The position numbers were made by a program, and so were the translations under genes. The notes beneath the pieces are model-generated. The model had not been told where the DNA came from, did no database searches, and worked only from the letters and a program-made list of their open reading frames with translations. From the NCBI GenBank assembly GCA_030522415.1, contig CM060107.1, positions 6,641,347-6,705,346 on the forward strand: DNA of 64,000 bases. Reading direction: 5' to 3'. Shown here in pieces: positions 9,456 to 19,779 of the stretch. This DNA is from Channallabes apus. Its lineage: Eukaryota; Chordata; Actinopteri; Siluriformes; Clariidae. Position 1 is the stretch's first letter; every line of letters starts with the position of its first letter.

Positions 9456-11880
9456 CTGGAAGACCGCAAACTCACATGAGATGATAGTCGTAGCGCCTAC
9501 CTAATTAGAAGGCATAAGTAAGGCACCATTGTCACAGCCGGATAAACAGTGATGACCTTTCTAGGGTTAACAGGTTTCATGCTGACTGGAGTAAGGAATA
9601 TGCAGGAAAAAATAGCTCCACTATGGGAGATAATAATGAGAAAAGAAGAACTGCAAGATCTAAGTGCTCCCTTAAAATGGAACACAGATATACTGTTAGC
9701 ATTTGAATCCATCAAAAAGAAATGTAGACTGCACCTACTTTAGGTACACCTGATTATACCAATCCATTCTATCTGTATGTGGTGAACCAAGCTGATGGAT
9801 CTGCCTCAGCTATATATGATGCCGGAAACTTGCTGTGATAGCAAAAACCAGCCCCTAGCTTACTACAGCACTAAGCCAGATAATATAACTCAAGGTGACC
9901 CAACATGCTACCAACAGGGTTTTGCAGTTGTACCTTATGCATATAGAAAAGCATCTACATTGACAACAGGTTACCGATAGGTTGTATAAATTGATAAAAC
10001 AAGGGAAATTTGTTCTAACTCAAGCTCGCCTCCAAGCATATTCTTCACTGCTCACATATCCGACATTAATATAAAGCGATGTGACACAGTTAATCCAGCT
10101 AAATTAATCCCTTAAGCCTATAAAGGAGTGTCTCATGATTTTGTGGCGAATTCATTGGCATTTACTAGGTTACGGCCTGATCAAGTCTAAACCCATATCT
10201 GATGCAGAAATCACTTACTTTGTAGATGGGGCTAGTTTAGAGACGTTTAGTTTAGAGTTTAGGAAGTCACACTAGGCATCCAATAAAAATGAAGAACGGA
10301 GAAGACTTTAAACCGTCTTATCCCAGAATTGTTTGTAACCCTGTTTTACCCAATAATCTGAGCTGAAAAGTGCTAACAGCCACCTGCCAATTATCAAAAG
10401 GGCTAGTGGCAAATATTTTTACAGATTCAGCCTATTCGCATGGTGTATGTCATCTGTTTGGAGCAGTATGGAAGCAAAGAATGTTTTAAAAGCGTAAAGG
10501 AACTCCCATTCAACAAATAAGTAAACTAATGTCTGCTATGATGCTACCAAGATGATTGGCTTTCATTAAATATCAGACCCGTAAAAAGGGAAATGACTAT
10601 GTTACTAAGGGGAACAACATGGCAGATTTAGAAATCAAGTGTGCATCAAAGAGTCAACTAGCTGTGCAAGCGCCCATAGGCCTTCTAAGAACCACAGCCT
10701 CAGTTAGAGGATATCATTTGCACTCAACATCAAGCAGGTCCGTACGAGCGCTCGATGTGGCTCCAGAGGGGAGCGCAGAAGGATGCACAGGGTATTTGGA
10801 GTTCACATGAAGGTCTGATCATAGCACCCATAGCACTGTTGAACATTTTTGGTTTTAAATGCTCATGGACTGGGCCATTGTGTAAGAAGACAGGTTGTGA
10901 GAAAAATCAAGCAACATGGGTATTGGACTTTACATCTGCATGCTATGGTTGAAGAGTTCCTAGCTTCATGGGAGATATGTGCTAAGCATAATGTCAGGAA
11001 GGAAACAGCGACACCTATAGGCTATATACCGGTACCAGAATGACCATTTAATCACTTAGTGGTGAACTATGTGGGCAGGATAAAGTAGTGTTCAGGGCGA
11101 AAGGTACATGCATGTAATAACTGATTTAGTAGATGGGTAGAATCAATAACATCTGCAGATGAAGGGGCAGGAACAGTTATCAAATCATAAGGGAAGTGAT
11201 ATCTAGATTTGAAATTCCAACAGAGATGAGTTCCGACAATGGATCAGTATTCATTTAGAAAATGTAAGGCAGGTGCTGCAACGGTTGGGAAAAAGCTAAG
11301 ATTTGGGGATGTCCACAGTCCCAGGGGAAGGTAGAGAGTGTAAATGGTAATCTCAAAGCCAAGGTTAATAATATTTGTAGTAGTACAATGCTTAACTGGG
11401 TTTTAACTGATGCTTTTCCCTTTGCACCTATGAGCTAACAAGCATGCAAACTAACACAAATACACACCTAACCCCGCATGAAATGCTTACGGGTCGACCC
11501 ATGCCTGTACCATTCTGTAAAGCCCTATAAAGGCCCACCGCTTAAACAATTACCAAAATCTTATATGAAGAAACTAACTGCCATAAATGAAGCAATCTAT
11601 GTGCAGGAAAAGAACAAGGAGGCAAAGGAGGAAAAGACGCTCCATGTCCCATCAGTCCAGGAGACCAGGTCTATCTGCAAGTGTTCAGGAGGAAGTGGGA
11701 CAAGCCCAGGAGGGAGGGGCCCCGCAAAGTGTGGCAGCCACTCCAACAGTGATTCAAGTGAAAGACCAAACCATTACACGAGAGTCACCAAAAATATGAG
11801 TACCGAAAACGAAGGAAGAAAGAAAGAAGAACCTACCATTAGAAAAGTGCAAAGGAATGAAATCTTTATTGGGAAATAAC
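9456..11880 (+). pseudogene. retrovirus-like pol relic (RT end, RNase H, integrase)
   Basis: Plus-strand frames follow retroviral order. The thumb region starts MTFLGLTGFMLTGV (9550) and is followed by a PDYT-like stretch (9750). The RNase H start has YFVDGAS (10220), then a TDSAYSHGVCHL-like piece (10425) and GNNMADLE (10611). The integrase zinc-finger region is at 10810-11000, then SSDNGSVF (11230) and the C-terminal part to 11880. Many stops and shifts interrupt it; gag, protease, most of RT and any recognisable env are missing. It resembles class I fish endogenous retroviruses rather than Gypsy elements. It belongs with the LTR at 13392. Long dead. Confidence 0.8.
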
Positions 11881-13380
11881 CAACTATTGGCACAAGTTGG
11901 ATACCAAATTGCGTAGCGTTGAACACTCCGCTGCTCCACATTAAGAATGAGAATCTGCTTGAGAGCCGCATCCACTACGGATACAAACAAGACTGACTGA
12001 CGGACTGACTTCGACCAGTTTTCCCCGGACACAATTAACAGGACAAACAACTGTACAGATTATGTATGACAACGATTCATATCCTCTACATTGTATAAAT
12101 GCATTTCTGTTTAACTAACACTATATTTCTTTTACAGATAAAACAGCAGCAGCGACAACTAATTTTTATTTCCTCCACAGTAAAAATGCACGAGAAGGAA
12201 GCAAGCCTTAACCAGATTATGACAATATGTAATGCCACTAAACACAGTTCTCTTTTATTCCAGGTGCAGAAATTTAATTAAAGCAGTTAATGGGTGACTT
12301 TACTGTGTCAAGTAAATTTATGAATGTGATTTATATTTAAACAAAGGTTTTCTAAAATTAATAGCATTTCCTAGCAACAACAGACAAGGATGACTTTTTT
12401 GGACACAGTCATCAAGGATATCCCGAACTCAGCCATATACATCTCTAACAAGAGACTTTACTGATTCATATGTTGATGCATATCTTCCATGGCACGAGCC
12501 CATAATGACGTGCTGGGAACCTCTCTTGTCGGTTCCAACAAACTCTCTACGATGCACAAAGCACCTGAGTTGAAGACTATTATATTATGACAAGGCTGTT
12601 TAAACGTATATCCATTCTTAACAATTGTATTGTGTTATGTATGTTTCATTGTAGGTTATATGATTTATCCAAATGATGTAATCCTAGAAAATCACTGTAT
12701 TAAGTACATGTTCATGTCATGTTATTGAGTGATGGAAAGTATGATGTCATGGAGTCTTTTACTCCTAGTTAAGAGTGGAAGGAGAGGTTTGGCCGATTCT
12801 CCACTAGAGGGCGAATCCATGGGTCGGTCATTGATAAAAGTCCAGTGATTTAATTTAATCACCAGTTAGTATAAGGAAGACTGACTCATGGAGTCTGTCG
12901 TGGAACCCATTAATGTTTTAAACTGTCATATGTCCCAGCATGTATGCGTGTTAGCATACATTGTTAATTTGAGTTCACAAGACTTTGTGTTCTTTCATTT
13001 TCCATTGAACTTTTTGCTTAGTATTTGCTATTTGTATTCACAATAAATCTACCTCGTTTTATTTGCTTAAGTTATAATATTTGGCAATATAAAATAATAA
13101 AAGGACAGCCTCCCATTGTGAGGCCAGTGCCCCCAGCACGGTGCTCAGAGTGTGAGTTTATTTCCTGCATCGAGAACAGACGGTTCCGGGGACTACATTT
13201 CCAAGGCCTTCTTCTAAGGTGAGTCACGCGCTTGTCTTTACAGAATTAGATACCGGTAATGTTTCGTCCTTTGCATATAGACATTCCTTATTCGGGTGAT
13301 TCAGGTTATGTTTATTAAAGGCAGCAAAACAAGTCGCACTCTAGATTAACCAATTAATGTGGGACTTACAGTATAAATCC
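11881..13380. other. no gene; probable decayed retroviral interior
   Basis: Between pol and the 3' LTR, where env would lie. I see no envelope-like frame, membrane anchor or cysteine pattern. An AATAAA lies near 13041 and a GGTGAGT donor-like site near 13218, but neither can be assigned. Either env is deleted or another decayed element sits here. Confidence 0.4.
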
Positions 13381-13391
13381 CATAGGGGGGA
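13381..13391 (+). other. polypurine tract of the pol relic
   Basis: The run AGGGGGGA lies directly before the TGTATGGG start of the LTR, the position expected for the plus-strand primer. Confidence 0.55.
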
Positions 13392-14009
13392 TGTATGGGA
13401 GAAATTTTTATTTGATTTCATTTGATGTTACTTACTTTTGGGGGGTAGAAGGTACCATATCTGTATATAATCGGGGATTTGTGTGCGAAGCAGAGACATA
13501 GGCTTCTTTGTGTGCGCTTGCATAGGAAACCCGAGCTTTACATTGGGGCACCTATATTGTGAGCTAAAGAGGGCCCCAAATGGGAAACAGATGTGGGAGG
13601 GAAGTACAATGGGCACTGCATATTTAATGGAAGAAACGACGAGAGACTTCAGTTGTGTCCATGGTCAGCTCCGGCCGTTCATTCATTCATTCATTTTCTA
13701 TACCGCTCAATCCTGTGTTCAGGGTCGCGGGGGACCTGGAGCCTATCCCAGGAGACTTCGGGCACTAGGCGGGGTACACCCTGGACAGGGTGCCAATCCA
13801 TCGCAAGGCACACACACACATACACACACTCACACACCCAATCACACACTACGGGCAATTTAGGAACGCCAATTAGCCTAACCTGCATATCTTTGGACTG
13901 TGGGAGGAAACCGGAGTACCCGGAGGAAACCCAGCTCCGGCCGTTATTGCATGATAATAAAGGTCATAGTCTTCTGTAAGCAAAGCCTGACTCTGAGTAT
14001 TTTTCCACA
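13392..14009 (+). mobile_element. 3' LTR of the retroviral relic
   Basis: Starts TGTATGGGAG after a polypurine tract and ends TTTTTCCACA, giving TG...CA ends with a short inverted TGT/ACA. An AATAAA polyA signal lies at 13953-13958. Subtracting the SINE inserted at 13680-13932 leaves about 350 bp. No matching 5' LTR is visible in the window. Confidence 0.6.
13680..13932 (-). mobile_element. 5'-truncated SINE in the LTR
   Basis: Minus-strand copy of the abundant tRNA-derived SINE found complete at 32961-33328. Its tail is a run of ATGA repeats (CATT on the plus strand). It is flanked by a perfect 13-bp target duplication AGCTCCGGCCGTT (13667-13679 and 13933-13945). The tRNA head is missing, so reverse transcription stopped early. 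Confidence 0.9.
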
Positions 14010-14119
14010 ACACTCCTCAGCAAAGGCCATGCACCAAATGTCAGAACCTGCGGTTCCTCTCGTACTGAGCAGGATTACTATTGCAACAACACATCATCAG
14101 TAGGTAAAACTAACCTGTT

Positions 14120-14151
<32 letters not shown>

Positions 14152-14330
14152 GTTAGTGAGGGAACAATCCAACGCTTGGTGAATTCTGCTTCACAATGAT
14201 CGGAAGAGCCGACATCGAAGGATCAAAAAGCGACGCTTTGTATATGTCATATATAAATCGTAAACACGATACCAATCGAATCATCACCTAGGTGTTGTGA
14301 TAATATCGTATTGGGTGATCTTTAGTAAAG

Positions 14331-14455
14331 GTGGCACGGTGGTGTAGCAGTTAGCACTGGAATTGAACCCTTGCACCTTAAGGGTCCGGGTTCGATTCCC
14401 GTCACTGTGTGCATGTTCTCCCCGTGCTTGGTGGGTTTCCGCCGTGTACTCTGTC
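14331..14455 (+). mobile_element. SINE head fragment
   Basis: Plus-strand tRNA-related head with GTAGCAGTTAGCACTG and the B box GGGTTCGATTCCC, then CATGTTCTCCCCGTGCTTGG of the SINE body. The rest of the body is absent. Confidence 0.75.
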
Positions 14456-14939
14456 CCCTAGCATGAAAAAACATGTCTTTTAAAATTTTTACATGTCGAG
14501 TCTTTTTACATGTAAATGTGCAATTTACATGTCCTCCCAGTGCTTGGTGGGTTCTGTCCCTGCTGAAGAAAGATTCAGAATAAAAAGCTCTTCACAACCT
14601 TTTGTGAATTGAGGTACTCATGAGTTAGCATCACGACTGGGGCTTGTTCAGACTGCCAGGATGAAAAACTAGCACAGAGACGATGGAAGAAACAGGGAAT
14701 GAGATAAATAATTTTAAAAAATGTATGCAATTTCTAAGTTTTAGGAGGTTGTGGAGGGTGTTTTTCCTTGCGTGTGGATCAATTAACCATGTTTGCAGGA
14801 AGAACTCTAGTAAACTACAGTATATAAATGAGAAACAACAGTCCCTGGACAGGAAACGTCTGATGGCATTTTTGGGACATTCATCAGTCCAGGCAAAGTC
14901 AGAGAGGATGTACAGAAAACGCAGGTAGGTAGTTGTGTA

Positions 14940-15255
14940 AAGAAATACTTTGTCATGCTGCATGCACGAGCCTGCGGCATCATTACCACGGCAACAAATG
15001 CAGACGGAGCTTGCGGCATCATTACCATGGCAACAAACGCACGTGGGGCCTGCGGCACCGTTACCACGACGACGGACGCAGATGAAAATGGAGAACAATT
15101 ATCGCTGGACTGAGAATGAAGTGAAATGTCATAGCACTTTAGGAGGAATGCATGAGTACCGGCAAAAATGAGAGGGAATTTACAGAAACAGGAAGATATA
15201 TAAAGAAATGTCATTCTGCATGCGAGGCGCCGGCGTCGTTACCACGGCAACCCTG
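14940..15255. repeat. short tandem repeats with X-box-like motifs
   Basis: Three consecutive repeats of about 39 bp (14970-15073) plus one more 165 bp on. Each carries a 14-bp motif close to the RFX X-box consensus GTTRCCATGGYAAC: ATTACCACGGCAAC (14982), ATTACCATGGCAAC (15021), GTTACCACGACGAC (15060) and GTTACCACGGCAAC (15238). The surrounding ORFs on both strands are translations of the repeat. Confidence 0.6.
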
Positions 15256-15459
15256 TTTAACAGGACCCCATGTGCCGTGAAATAGCCTGTCCTCTTTACT
15301 TAGGCCTTTACTTTTTTGTCATAATTCCTCTTCCCTGGGACTAACAAAAAACTATTACTCTTCCACTTCTCTGTTTCTTACTTGCTTGCTTGCTTGTCTT
15401 TTGTCAAACCGATTTACAAGCTAGCATGTAGGGCTACCCGATAGCCGGTGTTATGCGTT

Positions 15460-15974
15460 AAAATGCCCCCCTGCCATGGATTGCACCACCTACATAATCA
15501 CTATCAAAGATTATATTAGAACATAAATTTGTAGGTTAATGTTTTACAAATGAAAAGACAATACAATAAAATAAGCAATATGAAAATAAATATGTTGTAC
15601 ATGAAAAAATATTAATATTAATATTTTTTTCAGATACTATACAACATGTATACTTTTATATTCTTTATTTTATAATAAACTTAGTTTCATCAAATTTTTC
15701 ATCATAAACAATATTTATTTTTTTATATATAAATGTTTATTTCGCATTTTTTGCATATTCATGTTCAAAGCCCTGAAAAATAAATGTGCCACAAAATAAA
15801 CATTATACAAGAATTTGTATTATTGGTCTTGTCGGCTGTCACGTGCCTAGTGTCTATTATAATTGTAATATCATATTTGTTAGTAATAAAACTATGAATT
15901 TAATAATAATAATAATATAATCTTTGATAGCGATTATGTGGGGGGGGGGGCAATCCATGGCAGACGGGCATTTT
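15460..15974. repeat. inverted-repeat (fold-back) element
   Basis: Left arm 15460-15518 and right arm 15913-15974 are near-complementary over about 60 bp, sharing TGCCATGGATTGC and CTATCAAAGATTATATTA; the right arm has a longer run of G. The 395-bp centre is very AT-rich without coding. Likely a MITE; superfamily and outer limits not resolved. Confidence 0.65.
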
Positions 15975-16049
15975 GTACAGAAAAAAAATTTGTGCCGGTG
16001 CCCTAAAATAAGCACCGAACCGGCCCCTAAACTCTGCTGGTCTAGTCGC

Positions 16050-16112
16050 GAGAACCCGTGACGTCACGAGCGGTGGGCGGAGTTATAGGGTGCGTTTAGA
16101 AAAATGGCGGAG
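16050..16112 (+). promoter_or_regulatory. promoter-like patch: CRE, GC box, YY1-like
   Basis: Within 60 bp lie a full CRE palindrome TGACGTCA (16059-16066), a GC box GGGCGG (16075-16080) and AAAATGGCGGAG (16101), which matches the YY1 consensus and contains an ATG. The ATG frame stops after eight codons. The local CpG density is higher than in the flanks. No gene can be attached to it. Confidence 0.35.
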
Positions 16113-16659
16113 ACCCAAACGTGGCAATAATAGTACTCCAAAGTACACAGGAATTGATTAACAAATTGATTATCCTCCGCTAATTTCTTACATAAAGTGA
16201 CGAGTGGGTGGGCGATATTAAATGACAGGTCAAGCTCAAATGAATTCCTGCCACAATTCTTCTCGATTCTCGCTCAACTTTGTCGAGTGTTAAAAAACAG
16301 CCACAAAAACAGCCAATCACGGACATCCACACACTACTGCTGATTGGCTATTCCTTCTCTATCACCTGCGCATCTCAGATCTAGAGAAATGACCAATATC
16401 AATAATATCAATATCAACCTGATTTTTTCCCCCCGCAGCCACAGTACGCCGAAAATCCAGCGTGGTGCCGGAACGCTATCACCCCTGGTGACTAGTTGCA
16501 ATCTGGGATTGTTGCCAAGTAAATAATGAAATTAAAAAGAAATCAGATATGAGATGTTCTAATCAAGATCTTTTTGTTCCAGATTAATCGTGCAGCCCCA
16601 TTTGACAGGCAGCACAGCATCATTAGTAGTAGGAGAAAAATACCTGCTTAGTTTGATAC

Positions 16660-16720
16660 ATTTACATTTAGGGATTTGGCAGACGCTCTTATCCAAAGTG
16701 ACTTTCTCCATCCAGTGCTT
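16660..16720 (-). mobile_element. SINE fragment (GCAGACGCTCTTATCC type)
   Basis: Contains GGCAGACGCTCTTATCCAAA, the 3' end of the second tRNA-derived SINE type seen at 25060-25253. Only this end is preserved. Confidence 0.6.
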
Positions 16721-17092
16721 AAGTTTTCATTATTGTATAGACCCTTACACTGGGTTTTAGACCATTTGGTCAGGTACAGTATAAACACTCTTAGTGCAAT
16801 TTTTATAGAAGAGTGACTCTGCTGCGTGACGCTATCCTAATCACTCCGCTCCAATCACACCTGTCTCAAGCTCCTATAAGAGAGCTCTATCATAATCTAA
16901 TCTGGAAGTTGAGTCTGGCAATTGGACTGCTTTCTTGTTAGGTAGAACCTTTCCATTGCTCATTCAAGTAGCTTCTTCAGTCTGTTCAACTTAAAAATGA
17001 AGATTTACATTTTTAAGTTAACCTGAAAATTACCTATTTCTATACAAAAAAGAGACAACAAAAGACAACAGACAACAAAGTGCAAGCGCAAT

Positions 17093-18136
17093 GTGATGGT
17101 GTTCTGGTATGTCGTTTGCTTTCGTCTTTGGACGCCCTATGTTTGCTGTTTATTGGCTCACTTCAACTCAACCTACATCTATATTATTTCACTTCCTCCT
17201 CCTCCGCCTCTGCTCAACATAGAGGACGTTGTGCTTCCTCCTCCTCCGCCTCTGCTCAACATAGAGGACGTTGTGCTTCCTCCTCCTCCGCCTCTGCTCA
17301 ACATAGAGGACATTGTGCTTCCTCCTCCTTCACCTCTGCTCGACATAGAGGACGCCGTGCTTCCTCCTCCTCTCCTCGACAGTGAGGACGTCGCGCTTCC
17401 TCCTCCCCCACCACTCGACAGCGAAGGTGTTGAGTCATGGAGCGACTTGGAGAGCATCGTGCTTCCTACACCACCTGGCTTCGAGGATGACGCGCTTCTT
17501 CCTCCACCGCCTCCAATGCACGACATGAAGGATGCCGCGCTTCATCCGCAACATCCGATTGACAGCGAGGACTACGCGCTTCCTCCTCCTCTGCACTACA
17601 TCCAGAACATCGCGCTTCTTCTTCCTCCTCTTTGCGGCTTCGAGGACGTCGTGCCAACTCTTCCGCTCAGTGTCACACTTCGGTCTCCTCAGTCCGGCTC
17701 AGAGGACGTCGTGCCAGCTCCTCAACTCGACATTGAGGCCGTCGCGCTCCTTCCGCCACCGCCCGGCTTTGAAGACATTGGGTCGGTTTCTCTGCTGGAC
17801 GTCGAGTTTCCTCCACCTCCACCAGGCATCGAGGACGCTGTGCCGCTCCGCAGCCTGGCTCCAAGGACGCCGTGCCCACTCCTCAGCCCGCCTCCGAGGA
17901 CGCCGTGCCCGTCACCCAGCTCTGGGGGAATCGGCACAGTGTCTGTTCAGCCACTTTTGGGTTTTGGGGATTCAGTAATGCAGGCACTGCAGCCTGGCCC
18001 AGAGGGCAAAATCTTTAGCCTCTATATCAGGAGGTCGGACTCAGAAGTGTGGGGAGGGAGTCCTGGACATCCGTTGGCGCTCCGGAGGACTCTGGAGGAC
18101 GACCCAAAGACTGTTTTTTGTGTTGTAGTCTTTTGA
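17093..18136 (+). CDS. proline-rich, acidic repeat ORF (347 codons), unknown
   Basis: I do not recognise this protein. After a hydrophobic start (residues about 3-34, rich in Val, Cys, Leu) it is built from repeats of LPPPPPLLNIEDVV. These are three near-perfect 42-bp DNA repeats (17189-17314) that decay into units such as LLDSEDVALPPPPP and GFEDDALLPPPPP over about 240 residues. The last 90 residues are less repetitive. The repeat stays open on the plus strand, and partly on the minus strand (17179-17526), because the unit is a multiple of three and poor in stop triplets. It lies just left of an LTR-like end. It could be a lineage-specific coding repeat, a retroelement region, or a minisatellite that happens to be open. 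Confidence 0.35.
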   Translation: MMVFWYVVCFRLWTPYVCCLLAHFNSTYIYIISLPPPPPLLNIEDVVLPPPPPLLNIEDVVLPPPPPLLNIEDIVLPPPSPLLDIEDAVLPPPLLDSEDVALPPPPPLDSEGVESWSDLESIVLPTPPGFEDDALLPPPPPMHDMKDAALHPQHPIDSEDYALPPPLHYIQNIALLLPPLCGFEDVVPTLPLSVTLRSPQSGSEDVVPAPQLDIEAVALLPPPPGFEDIGSVSLLDVEFPPPPPGIEDAVPLRSLAPRTPCPLLSPPPRTPCPSPSSGGIGTVSVQPLLGFGDSVMQALQPGPEGKIFSLYIRRSDSEVWGGSPGHPLALRRTLEDDPKTVFCVVVF

Positions 18137-18433
18137 TGGGAAACTTCATGTCCCAGACTGCACCTCGGTCAGGTGAGGGGAGCACTCACCTGAACCGAGG
18201 CGACTAATTAATCATTATAAATAGCCTGACTTAAGTTCAGTCATGGGTCTAACATTTGTTGTTATTGTTATAGTTATAATGGTGATTGTTTTTCGAGTAA
18301 AGTCTTCAGTTGTGTTCAAGTTATTGTGCTTTGTTTCAGTTTTGGTTTGTAGTTTTGAATAAAAGTACTTAAAAAAACGTCACTTTGACTCTGCAGTTAT
18401 GCCACGCCGACACAAGACCGCCAAACGTGACAC
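18137..18433 (+). mobile_element. possible LTR 3' part
   Basis: Contains a TATA-like box (TTATAAATAG near 18216) and an AATAAA signal (18358-18363), and ends AACGTGACA. The last bases resemble the ...CGTGACA end of the Gypsy LTR at 25834. No left end, partner LTR or target duplication is found, so this is tentative. Confidence 0.3.
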
Positions 18434-18500
18434 AATCTATCTATTAGTCTATCTACCTATCTATCTGTCTAGCCATCAGTCAGTATATCTATCTATCTAT
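18434..18500. repeat. (TCTA)n microsatellite, imperfect
   Basis: Repeats of CTATCTAT and variants directly after the LTR-like end. Confidence 0.7.
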
Positions 18501-19779
18501 CCTTTTCTTATTTTTCCTGCCTCTCTTCCCTGAGTCGTTTAGCTGACCCCCATCTCCTCACCTCTGTGTGTGTACTTTCACTGTACTTTAGGCTCTCTCC
18601 TCTCCAGCCTTTTTTGTGGTGTGGGTTCTCCTAAAACGCATGTTACACACCTGCAGCCTGACACACACCTGCCTCACTGCTTCATCCACTACCTTTTAAC
18701 TATAATTTCCTGTCTTAGAGTTCATTCAGCCACAGGGATTAGAATCATACTCATATATACAGACCCGATCACAAATTTAAGACCACTTGAAAGATGGCAA
18801 AAAAATCATATTTTGCGTGGTTGGATCTTAACAAGGTTTCAAGTAGAGCTTCAACATGCAACAAGAAGAAATGGGAGTGAGACAAAACATTTTTGAGCAT
18901 GCAATTTAATGAAAACAACGAATAAACTCGAACAGGCTGTTTTACAGCTGATCAAAAGTTTAGGACCCCACCTCCAAAAAAACCTGTAAGCCCGACCCCC
19001 ACTCCCCCCAAAAAATATAAAAATCAAACTTCCAATCATGAGTAGTTCCACCATTATTGTTGATCACTTTAAACATACGTTGCAGCATGCTTGATTTACT
19101 ACTTTTGGGGGTTCCTACATAGAAATAGTACAAAGTACTAAAATCTATTTTTTGGTTGTTTTATTTCCTTTATTTTGGGAAGATAAAATAATAATTGTGT
19201 TTCAGTTATATCCAATAAGAAAGCTCAGTCAATATAGGTTTACTAATGCAAGCCAATCAATGTTGAGCTTGAGGTTGCGTCCGTACCTTGAGGTACCGTA
19301 AGTCACGCGATGAGGAAGTGATATAGAGCATGGTGAGCGTATAACAACGGAAGAGTAACTCTGAGATCACAGAAGAGGTTTATGTCTTTTATTTGGCCAG
19401 AAACATTTGCATATTATCAGGAAATGTATTAACCTGTCTTCCTGAAAACCTAAGGGGTTGTTATTGTTTTATTTACTGCTTTTATTTTGTTGTTTTGAGA
19501 AGGGAAAAAAAACTATTACATTATTGTAATACAATAAATCTTTGTTATTATTTTTCCATTTTACAATTGGTATTCTGGTATTTCATTGAGTCTAGCAAGT
19601 TATTTAAAATCTAAGAAGAAATCGAGTTATTGCTAAAATTTTAAACATAAAGTAAAGAAAATACCTGCTTAATTAACCGCCCGACTGCAGGGGATCCAGA
19701 ATTCTTGTTGATTAAGCAATTAAATTAACCCCTAGGGGATATATATATATATATATAAACAATCAGGTTCTACTGGGTT
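18501..19779. other. no gene; repeat-like patch at 18760-19020
   Basis: The part from 18760 (GATCACAAATTTAAGACCAC) to about 18970 (GATCAAAAGTTTAGGACCCC) looks like the two inverted ends of a small DNA transposon. The rest is AT-rich, with a (TA)n at 19739-19757. No coding sequence is supported. Confidence 0.4.

Noticed and set aside
14631..15214. 155- and 135-codon minus-strand frames with Ala/Met/Pro repeats
   Set aside because: Their repetitive part is the 39-bp tandem repeat, and the rest resembles nothing.
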